This document shows positions 55,350 to 64,000 of a stretch of 64,000 nt of DNA, piece by piece. The stretch is taken from assembly GCA_031841125.1 (NCBI GenBank), contig CM063110.1, positions 51,807,946 through 51,871,945 of the forward strand, written 5' to 3'. Below the pieces are notes generated by a model. It was not told the DNA's origin, searched no databases, and was given only the letters and a program-made list of their open reading frames with translations. The stretch is from Acanthococcus lagerstroemiae. Its lineage: Eukaryota > Arthropoda > Insecta > Hemiptera > Eriococcidae. Each line of letters opens with the position of its first letter. The stretch's first letter is position 1. The translations under genes were made by a program, and so were the position numbers.

Positions 55350-58115
55350 ACATTCCAGTTAACAACTTTTAGTTTTTCGAGGAGTCTGTATCACCCCTTC
55401 CCCTCCCATATGTTAAAAAAAACTGTTGCGGATTCTAAAAAAACGATGAGAATAGACATCACAAAGTTGCCCTTAGTATCGTTATTTCTTAAAGGCATAA
55501 ATGTGACGCGTCAAGAGGAAACATACCTTAGGGTGATATAGGTTAAAATTGAGATTTTAACTAATTTTTATAGAAGTAGGCACGGGGAATGCAGCGCAAC
55601 TTACCGCAAGTCTCGTAACTCTTTTCCCAACTGAGATATATGGCGTTTCGAAATCAGAATATTCCACGTAGTTTTCGGGATTTTAATAACCGAACATTAC
55701 CCCGTTTTCTGCCATGATAGCCATGAAACCTTCCTTCAAATAAAAAATTCTGTACAACGTTTCCGTTTGTCGCAATAAGCTGAAACTCGAATGATGCGCA
55801 GAAGAAACTACATAAAAAAAAAAAAAAAAATACAAGTGTTTCCCGGGAGATAGCGCTTGTAAAGTTCCTCTGGGAAGGATATAGTCCCAGAACTCCATCG
55901 ATTGTCACACTATACATATTGTAGACACGTAAGTTCCTTTTTAAAATGTTACCAACGACTGGTAAACGTGTCGAATTAGACCTCCACAAGTTGATACAGT
56001 GTTGTCAAGAAGCGGAACAACAACTTCCCGTTGAAAACTCAATTTCGCCAGAAATTAGTTTTTCACCCTATTTTTTACCTCTACTGCAAAATTAGGATTT
56101 TCACCTTCAGGTAGGGTTTCGCGTGACGCGTCACAAATCGTATTACGCTACCTTTTTTAACTATTTGAAGGACGGGTGTGAGGCAAAAATTTGAGGCGGT
56201 TAACCCCCTAAATGACCCATTTTACGGGTTTTCATATCGCTTACAGGATTACCGTTGGTTATCGAGGTCCAGAGGCACAGAATAGCTTTTTGGACAGGGA
56301 CCCGTTTCAGTTGGTGTGTTTTTACGCCTCCCCCCTCCCACTGCAACAAAAGCCACGTTCGAATCTAGAATGTACTACCCTTGGAAGTTTTTAGACAGTT
56401 CGAAATATGAAAGCTTGCTCACGGTTTATGAATTCCATTACTCCAACTTGGAACAGAAGAGGAACTCGCAGAACTTCCCGGCTCAAATAGGCCTACCAGT
56501 CACGACACTCGAATGACTCATGTCCTACTTTTTTCCTTTTCTTTGTACATTCTGCTATCTTCTCTCTTTTTTCCCTTTGCAATCAACCAGCTTTGTGTTA
56601 ATTCTGTACACTTCTGAATAGTTCTGAACGTCCGTCCTCCTACCCTCGCGCCCATTAAACGACCTCCGGAACCTGCACACCGTAAAGCGTCCCGTGTATT
56701 ATAAATCGTCACCGACATCTCCGGCTCCGGCTGCTGGGACTGGTTACCGCTCTGGGCCTATTGCCTTATCTCAGTCGGCAGGCGAGTCGAAAAATATTGT
56801 ACGTATATATATACACGAAACACCGCCGCCGCCGTGCCGAAATCCGACTTAAATCTTTCGCGTATTAATTTCCGGCTTTCGAATTTACCCTTATTATGAA
56901 ACTGTCTCTTAAATCATCGCTCCGTGGCTGCTTTTTATTGCGCGGCTCTATAATATATATAGATACACGAAAATCCACCCCATATAACTGCGGTGCTCCT
57001 CCGTTTTCCGTTACGTTAAATCGCATTATAATCCGGTAAAACTCTTCGCTCTCGTTGTATTGACATTTAGCATCGGTAGGTTCCAGCCCCCCTCCCCTTC
57101 GTTCACCCAACTACGCACGCAAACATTTCCTGCGTACTCGCTTACACGTAATTAACGGGACAGCAAAAAAAAAAAAAAAGCTATCGCTATCGAAACGTTT
57201 TTACTCCAGTTACGGTGATGCCGATTTGCACGAATTGCGAAAACCACGCGCGTGGACACGTTTTGATTGTCCAAAAAAAAGGGGGGGCGAAAAAGAACCG
57301 AAATCGTATGTACGAGGCGAACAATTATAAATAATTGATCGACTTTCAGTTTTCAGCGGCGAGGGGTAGTTCGGTGGAAAAAGTTTCGTCGAAACCTAAT
57401 AATAAATAGAATTGGGGTTTCGACTGTATGTGTATATCTGCGATGTGTCTTGATTTATTGACTCGATCCCGATGTGCAGCTTCGGATGAAAGTTTTTCCT
57501 GTTACACACTTCGATATTCCCCAGAAATGGCGCTGCTCGGATTTTTTCATGCCGGAACGCCGTTAGCTGTACAGCGTTTTCTGACCTCCCCGCGCCCAGC
57601 CGAGGACTCCGTGAGGAAGACAAGTGACGAAGTGTTTCCCAGCGGATTTATCGTTGACACTCGAAGGTCTGACAGTTCGGCGTTCATGTTGGAGCTGTAT
57701 GTGTGTGTGTGTGTATTTGCTAGAGAGCCCGTAAATCGATTGCCGGTCAACTATATACTGCTGAGTGCCTCTAGAAATGAAATATTATTGCGATGAGCCT
57801 AAGCTATCGACAAAAGAATGAAATGCTGGCCAAGTGACGAAGAAGGAAAGAATCAATTGTGGGGCGCACTGGGCAGAGTCACATCAGTGACTGCTCTCGA
57901 TGCATTTCTGAATACAGTAAAATTTGTGTTTTGTGAAAGGATGCAGTACCGAACTTTTTTTCCGTATTAGACAAGTTTCCGCTGTGTACAAATCTTGCCG
58001 ATTCCGGAAAATTTCGTTTTTGTACCCTACATGTCTGTGAGGGTACATTGTTTCTCAGCCTGGAGAGTAACTACTTCGAGAACGGACCTGGCTTTGTACA
58101 CTAATTGAAGCAATG
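55350..58115. other. No gene or transposon recognised
   Basis: The stretch 55,350-56,520 is mixed, with an A-run at 55,815-55,830. The stretch 56,600-57,800 is CpG-rich and unique, with a TATATATA tract near 56,807, A-run at 57,166-57,179, and open frames up to 122 codons (plus, 57,428-57,796), none recognised. It resembles the other CpG-rich blocks. Confidence 0.4.
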
Positions 58116-58130
58116 CTGGAAAGTTTGATC

Positions 58131-58608
58131 CAGTGTATTGCAGTTAAAAATTTTAGCTTCGGCTTTCGGCTTGAACTTTTGACCTTAAAAAATACGGATT
58201 TGGCTTTCTGCTTTCGGCTTTTAAGAAAAATTCGGCTTTTCTCTTATCAGTAAAAATTCGGTTGAATTTGGCTTTTGGCTGGCTGCAATACACTGTTTGT
58301 TTATGTTCTAATAAAAAATAATGTTATTGATATTTTGAGCTGAAATTTGCCGTCAACTGACACCTGAGCTGAGGTCCTAAGGTTTAAGGAGGGAAAATGC
58401 AGTTCTCAAAAATATCACACACAAGGAAAATTGATGAGAGCTCACGAATTTATAGGTTTTTGAGAAGCCATAAGAAAGCTGGAAAAATTTGGCTTCTTCC
58501 GGCTGTTGGCCTTTGAAGGTAAAAATAAAGCTAGCTTTCAGCTTTTCTCTTATCAGTAAAAATTCGTCTGAATTTGGCTTTCAGCTTTCGGCTGGCTGCA
58601 GTACACTG
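58131..58608. mobile_element. hAT-like element, 478 bp, perfect 8-bp target duplication
   Basis: The ends are CAGTGTATTGCAG and, inverted, CAGTGTACTGCAG. Perfect direct repeats GTTTGATC flank it (58,123-58,130 and 58,609-58,616). The interior is rich in GGCTTTCGGCTT, GGCTTTTGG and TTCTCTTATCAGTAAAAATT, the last occurring twice. An internal end-like GGCTGGCTGCAATACACTG near 58,278-58,296 suggests an internal duplication of the right end. No transposase is present. Confidence 0.9.
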
Positions 58609-58619
58609 GTTTGATCCAA

Positions 58620-59300
58620 CAGCAAACTGTGTTAGATCATTTATAGAAGAAATCGCCTCTCAATTATTCTTAATATTTTAGGTTCGACCTCTGTGTTTCT
58701 CGGTTCCTCTTCAGACTCGCTATCCTCAGCATTGTTTGCTTCTGAGATGAAATAAGCAGCGTCTTGTTAATTTGATCTGTCTGAAGCTCGTCATCCAATG
58801 TACCACTCATGTTATGGTCGCGAAGAGAGGATCTGAGCTGACAAATAGCTTCCAAATTATCAGAAACGTCGGATTCGGTAGTAATATCCGATGAATACGT
58901 GCTCTTCCTCTAGAACCCTGCCTTCTAGCAGCACTTTGTGACCGCAGTAGATGAAATTTCTTTTGTAACCCTTAAGACTGACAGAGCTCAGAAACACGCG
59001 CCAAAAATGTACATTCATCGAACTGCATATACATGCTTAAACATGTAAAATTCCGCTTAGTACATGATCAAATCACCTGTTTTCCTTTTCGCTTCCACAT
59101 TAGATAAGTTCTGCTCTGTACAAGTTGATTAACGTGTAATTGTCATAGGAGCTGTCTGGACTGTAACTTTCTTACATTTTAGCCAAGTTTCTGTTTTATA
59201 CACGTTTCACAATACACAAGTTTTACTGTATCTTAATGCAAAACTATTTACAAATGTGAATTGATGCAATAGTGGAATAATTAACAATATTGTATAATTG
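58620..59300. other. No gene or transposon recognised
   Basis: AT-rich unique DNA; open frames are 61 codons or shorter and none is recognised. Confidence 0.4.
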
Positions 59301-59304
59301 CCTG

Positions 59305-59480
59305 GTAAGTCGCTCTGTGGCCGAATGGTGACATTCCCGCTTCGCAGTCCTCATGGGTTCAAATCCCGCCAGTGTCAGAAAGCTAATAATATTCGACTAC
59401 CCCCACTAACATCCTAGCGCCCTGTAACCGCGCCATAGTGTTCCTAGATGTAGTACATTTTACTTTTAGTGGTACAATTT
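59305..59480 (+). mobile_element. tRNA-like SINE head
   Basis: An A-box-like TGGCCGAATGG at 59,318-59,328 and a B-box-like GGTTCAAATCC at 59,356-59,366 are spaced as in a tRNA. The head shares its A-box exactly with the SINE at 15,202, but the downstream body (ACATCCTAGCGCCCTGTAAC) differs from that SINE. Acceptor ends do not pair, so it is not a working tRNA. The 3' limit is uncertain and no target duplication was found. Confidence 0.6.
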
Positions 59481-59844
59481 CAATTTTAGGACTCAGTTTA
59501 CTCCGGAAGATTTTTGAATATAAAGTTGTGATACCTGGTAACACTGATTGCAATGTTGTTCGTTTTATTTTGGTGTATTTTGGAAGTTGAGAAAACCAAA
59601 ATCAAGTTTCCAGTAACTGCAAAGCTGCGTCTGATATAAAGTACCCTATTCATTCTGGAACTTCATATTCCTTTTATGGTTACAAAGCCTCTTTAGATTT
59701 CGTTATGCAAAATGACCAGAAAATATTTTTCAAAAGGGGTCTTCAATTCTTAGTTTTAAGGCTGTTTACCAAGTGATTAGAAAGTTCATTATTACCTGTA
59801 CTATCTGTAGGCTTTGTTTCAGCATCACCCCTCCTGTTCACGGC

Positions 59845-59993
59845 CAGTGATGTCAACTCCCATTCGCGAACAGGAACTCGTTCACAAACTGAGCACCTCC
59901 ACAAACAAGAACGGATGTGAACACGTTCCCTTTTTAAAGTGAACGTAAACAGTGTGAATGTGTTCATATTTTTGGGGAACGCTGACATCTCTG
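59845..59993. mobile_element. Miniature hAT-like element, 149 bp
   Basis: The ends are CAGTGATGTCAACTCC and, inverted, CAGAGATGTCAGCGTTCC. The interior has GAACAGGAACTCGTTCAC, GTGAACACGTTCCC and GAACGTAAAC words, an inverted and direct mixture typical of such elements. The flanking 8-mers agree only at 5 of 8 positions, so the superfamily call rests on the ends. Confidence 0.55.
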
Positions 59994-59999
59994 CTCCTG

Positions 60000-61140
60000 G
60001 CTTTGTCTAATAATGCATTTTCCTCTTCTCAACACACTTCTTATGTGAGAACAACAATAAAACTATGGATTTCGGACACTAGCAAACCTTGTATTGTATA
60101 TTTCTACTTATGAGTTATCCAGAAAAGTCAGCAAAACGGTTTGCACGCATCAAAAAACTTACAAATAACTTAAGAATTTCCAGTTGTTTTTTTTTCTCTT
60201 CAGTTTTTAGAATTAAGTAAACTGAATTATTCAGTACACTGAAAGCGTGCCAACAGACCTTAAACAGTCATGGGATGAGATTGAAAGAAATATAAATTTG
60301 ATACATATTATGGGTTATGGGTGCTAAGAGCGCTAGTAATAGCATGGTTTGGAGGCTCAAAAATAACGACGAAACATGGAATAAAATAACATACTGCAAA
60401 CTGAACATAGCAAAGGAAATTCGCATGATTTTTAACCACACTTGCGAATTTTAAGCTTTTTGGCAATATAAAATTATCTTGAAATGTGGTACATTTTTTA
60501 AAAGTGTAATACAATTTTCTCATTTTAGTGGAACATTTTTGAAAGTTTCATCTGGGAACCCTGCTGCACCAGGTAGACTGAACAAGGCATTACACTCGCA
60601 GAGCGTGTTATTGCCAGATTAGAAAGATTCAGTGGTGTGCGTGTGCAAGTCGTAGACATCTGACTCACCATTGTGCAAATACGTGGCTGGTAAGCAAACT
60701 GCGTTGCACACTGTTCGGCACAACTAAGTGAACCTTTGGCGCAACAAACTGTGGGGACAGCAATGACAAACAACCCCGATTAACCCTGCCCAGAAAAGTC
60801 ACACGTGAGAAATCGTGATCACCTATGTCCGGAAACGGATATGGCACATGAATAACAATAAAGAATTCCCTAGTGTACCAGAATCCTAGCCTTCTCTGTG
60901 CAGAATTCCCGGACGCCAGCCAGTCAGCCTCTCAAATACCTATACTGACAGACAGATACAAATGTATGTATGTACTTACCGATAGTTATTAAAAACGCTG
61001 GTTATATACTTGAGCTGCCAATACGGAGAAGAAACCTCTCAACCAGCAGACTGTCTGAGAAGAGCTAGCGTAATCAACATTCCAGTGAAGATTGTTCACA
61101 CTTGCTCCTATCACTGGAGACAACCTATACAGACTGACAA
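60000..61140. other. No gene or transposon recognised
   Basis: AT-rich unique DNA to about 60,500, then mixed. Open frames are at most 82 codons and none is recognised. Confidence 0.4.
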
Positions 61141-61149
61141 CCACCAGGG

Positions 61150-61410
61150 GCGCCTTGTCCGCCTTACTCCACGCAACATATGTAATGATTCTACTACGGG
61201 AGCTAATCTACGACACTTGTAGTCGCATCATCTCATCAAATGGGCATAGAAGTCTCACCACCACGGCACCCCTGCCTTTACTGTCAGCACCGCCGCCTTC
61301 GCAAGCCTCCGCCATCGTCAATAACACACCTCATCAATGTAACGCAACAGCATACTCTCTCAGTTCCCGAGTCTTGCGAAGCGAAGAGATAGTAAGAAAG
61401 ATAATTGGCT
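61150..61410 (+). repeat. Dispersed repeat, partner of 9,000-9,260
   Basis: It has the same ordered words as the copy at 9,000: CTTGTAGTCGCATCATCTC, GAAGTCTCACCACCAC, AACACACCTCATCAA and GAGTCTTGCGAAG. It differs by several small indels. ORFs reading through it (61,092-61,475) are not supported as genes. Confidence 0.75.
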
Positions 61411-61809
61411 TGGCGAGTCGATCTTTCCGGTGGGGAAGAGAGTATTACATCGTGCAAAAGTTCAGCAAACCTTAGGTATATCCATTGTCAACGTCAGAAT
61501 TTCATCTGCCAACGCGGTAGATTAGACTTGTCTACAGGCCTACTTGCACCAAACTCATCGTGTTCTCTGCAAGCTGAAGCGCTCAAGATTCTATGTTGTT
61601 CTTTGGACTCAACGTACACCGAGACGGCTGCAGTTAGCGATATTATACGCAGTTTCCTCGCTCGATGCATCCGGTCGTACATTTTGAGTCTCACCCTGCT
61701 GTAGCTTACTCACCGGAATGTCAACTGAAGGACCCTACAGATTCGTGCTACTGCTGGCGAGGCCTACACGATAAATAATATGGGCTGGTCGTTGATCACG
61801 CCATATGTG

Positions 61810-63110
61810 TTTAAGCTTTAGCTGACAATGAGTCAAAGAAGCCCGTTCATAAATTATCGCGGCCACTCCCAGAGTAAGCACAGGAAAAAGAATATTGCAA
61901 ATTGCACGTCAGGCTTCCGTTGTTCGAGTTGTATAATATACAGCTTAAGTAGCGATAACGAAGCGCGAATTGATGACCAGGCTTATTGTCAGACTGTATG
62001 CCGCTTGAAGAACTGTATATCTGCGCTATTGGCCTCGGATGTGTCGTCGATTTTGCAAACGACACGACCCTCTTGAAAACGCGTATCTACATGTATACCG
62101 TGGTCTTCTATATGCACGGCCGTGTGCAGCTAAAGCCGTTTTCGTAATGCGACTCTCACAGAGTTATATATGAGGAACAGAGTGTATGTATAGTGGTTGC
62201 ATTTATCCGCGCAAACATTTCGTTCGAAATTAATACTTAGAAATGCCAGCGCCTCGATTAAAAGTCTCCGATAGAACCCAGCGCAGCCCCACGGCTTTAT
62301 ACAATGCCGGACCGAGCGCTTCTCTGTTCTCGCTCTTTGATTTGTCTTCTCCGGTTTCAGGCGACCGATTCGTAAAAGTAACTTACTCCGGCGACGGAGC
62401 GTCTCTATATCGATATGAAGCTGGGCGAAAAATGTATATTTATTTTGCTGTTCACTGTCGCCATGCTGAAAGAACCGACCTCCGAATATTGTGTGGAACG
62501 AAGAAGAATACATGCGGAGAAACCCCAGCCGACCCATTCGAATTTATATTGTAATCTGGACCTTTCTTATTCTTCTCTGTATACATATTCACGCGTTGAC
62601 TAGAATCTCTCGGCACGTAAGGTAGCTGGACGCCGAACTGCTGTTTCATTTCCGCCTCAGACAAGTTGTACAGGTGAGAAGGCTCGGCGAGGGAATGTGT
62701 GCTTATGCAGAACGAAGGGAGAGGAGGTTAATTAAACGTTGGAAATGACGTGTTTCGATTTCGAGGCGATGGATGACGCTTTCCTGGTGCCATCAACATC
62801 AAAGTGCAAGCGAATTTACGCGGAATGCGGTAAGACGACGTAATTGACTCGTTTGTTGGTTCGAGAAACCGACTTACAAACGACAACTTTTGCTCGGACG
62901 GTCCAAAGAACTTGCGGACATATTGGACATGCTTGGTCGTTGGCTCGGAAATTAAGCGAATTAGATTGCCTGATTCACATGAAACGCTTCATCTGTGTGC
63001 GTTGTTGCGTATGCGGTATGAGAAATTCAACTTGAAAGGGATAACAGAGAATGCAGGAGATAGATCAGTGACATAACTTGTGACAGAAATCGGCGAGAAC
63101 GTCAATTAAG
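61810..63110. other. CpG-rich unique block, possible exon region
   Basis: No transposon is recognised. Around 62,338-62,360 a good 3' splice-site-like tract ends in TTTCAG and is followed by an ATG at 62,415 opening a short frame with a hydrophobic start (MKLGEKCIFILLFTVAML), resembling a signal peptide. The frame closes after 62 codons and no homolog is recognised. This is a weak hint of an exon, not a gene call. Confidence 0.35.
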
Positions 63111-63121
63111 GACACTGAATA

Positions 63122-63258
63122 CCGTCAACTGGGGTAATATTGGACACCGATATCGGCCATACCTTACATCTTCTGTAAGAATGCTAGTATCGTTATCAGT
63201 AAACAAGTCATGCGGGGCCGATATTACCATCGTTGTTCAATATTACTCCAGTTAACGG
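63122..63258. mobile_element. CCGTCAACTGG foldback MITE, best-preserved copy, 137 bp
   Basis: It begins CCGTCAACTGGGGTAATATT and ends AATATTACTCCAGTTAACGG, inverted arms of about 40 bp, with the second arm segment GATATCGGCC facing GGGGCCGATATTACC. TA flanks both ends (63,120-63,121 and 63,259-63,260). The central part holds ATGCTAGTATCGTTATCAGT, as in the other copies. Confidence 0.9.
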
Positions 63259-63264
63259 TACATA

Positions 63265-63960
63265 GAGAGATCGTACAACTCGTGCTGCGTAAAGGCCAAC
63301 GGCGATGAAACGTTTTCTAGGGTGTTGAATTACCGATCACTGGAGAGACGGAGTTTTTGTTATTGTTGGTGTAGATGATGGGGCCATGGGAAGTTTGTAG
63401 CCTATGCGCTTACAAACGAAAACAAATAGTCGACTTTACTGTTTCTATTGCCAACTCCTGAGATTAACTTACATCTCCGACTATTATAGGTAATGTTGGT
63501 GACTGTGTCAGGATATAAACCAACTGAATTTCAAGTCCGTGTAATGACAGCTGATCGCTCGGTTTACATTCCGCATGTTTGATGTTTACATCTTGCCAGG
63601 CATTAGTCTGTCCACAGCTGGAAGTGAATGATCTCGATTATGTAGCATCAGTTTGTGAAATTGAGGTACTATAAATTGATGAGAAGCTGGGAAAATATAT
63701 GAAGAAGCACAGTGCTGAGACAACGGGCGAACTAATAAGGAGCAAAGAGGTGATACCTTTGAGGGTATCGCATAACTGAAATTGTAGAGGTGCTGAGAAC
63801 CATAAGGCAAGCACTGAAAGGAAGAAAATGTAATCGAAAACGATCAAAGAAGTCTTACGTATGAGTCAATTGCGGTTGAGTGTGGAGACAACATTTACTA
63901 CTGCATGCAAACGCCTTCTACTACGCAATTTCTTCGCTTCATAATCTGAAAACTATTATG
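63265..63960. other. No gene or transposon recognised
   Basis: Unique DNA between two copies of the foldback MITE; open frames are 74 codons or shorter and none is recognised. Confidence 0.4.
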
Positions 63961-63962
63961 TA

Positions 63963-64000
63963 CCGTCAACTGGGGTAACATCGGACATCGGTGGTAATAT
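63963..64000. mobile_element. CCGTCAACTGG foldback MITE, left end, cut by the window edge
   Basis: It starts CCGTCAACTGGGGTAACATC and continues GGTGGTAATAT to the last base, matching the left arm of the copy at 63,122. TA lies just outside (63,961-63,962). The rest of the element should lie beyond the window. Confidence 0.85.

Noticed and set aside
59310..59380. Functional tRNA gene
   Set aside because: Boxes A and B are present but the acceptor stem does not form; it is better explained as a SINE head.

Overview
The window is animal nuclear DNA, most likely from an arthropod and probably an insect. It has no long protein-coding gene, CpG dinucleotides are not depleted, and it carries many decayed eukaryotic transposons: non-LTR retrotransposons, tRNA- and 5S-headed SINEs, mariner, pogo/Tigger, hAT-like elements and foldback MITEs. 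I cannot name the species. No host exon could be identified with confidence, so the window is best read as intergenic or deep intronic DNA. All family assignments come from reading conserved residues and repeat ends by eye, without database searches.

Layout. 1-8,000 is mostly unique DNA with one decayed foldback. 8,011-11,246 holds two abutting MITEs, a 1.5-kb hAT-like element with a broken ZMYM1-type transposase start, and a 169-bp snapback MITE. 14,760-16,955 has a short hAT-like element, a tRNA-headed SINE with target-site duplication (TSD) and another snapback. 17,200-19,300 is CpG-rich unique DNA. 19,870-22,480 is a decayed RTE-like LINE on the minus strand, split by a 563-bp hAT-like insertion, and is followed by a foldback MITE. 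23,300-25,300 is CpG-rich unique DNA. 25,631-31,235 contains a foldback MITE, a pogo/Tigger relic between two GARAAC-rich repeats, and a head-to-head SINE pair forming a hairpin of about 900 bp. 31,700-37,400 is mostly unique, CpG-rich and microsatellite-bearing, with a snapback MITE and a 791-bp hAT-like element. 37,700-39,260 is a 124-bp satellite abutting a mariner transposase relic that carries a 307-bp hAT-like insertion. 39,300-43,300 is unique. 43,490-45,680 is a degenerate tandem array plus an inverted fragment of it. 48,892-49,665 is a tail-to-tail palindrome of a Tc1/IS630-type (DUF4817) transposon. 52,280-55,345 is a second LINE relic on the minus strand holding several nested insertions, including a 5S-rRNA-headed SINE. 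58,131-64,000 has two further hAT-like elements, a SINE head, a dispersed repeat and two copies of a TA-flanked foldback MITE, the last cut by the window end.

The clearest result is a nested insertion history. In three places the host element reads continuously once an insert and one TSD copy are ignored: LINE-A, LINE-B and mariner. Several foldback families share TA target sites, which points to Tc1/mariner-type mobilisation. The two long palindromes (SINE pair and DUF4817 pair) are candidate sources of hairpin RNA. The CpG-rich unique blocks (about 5.8-7.8, 17.2-19.3, 23.3-25.3, 31.7-33.7, 36.0-37.3, 41.1-42.9, 56.6-57.8 and 61.8-63.1 kb) are largely free of recognisable transposons and are where host exons or regulatory elements would most likely lie.
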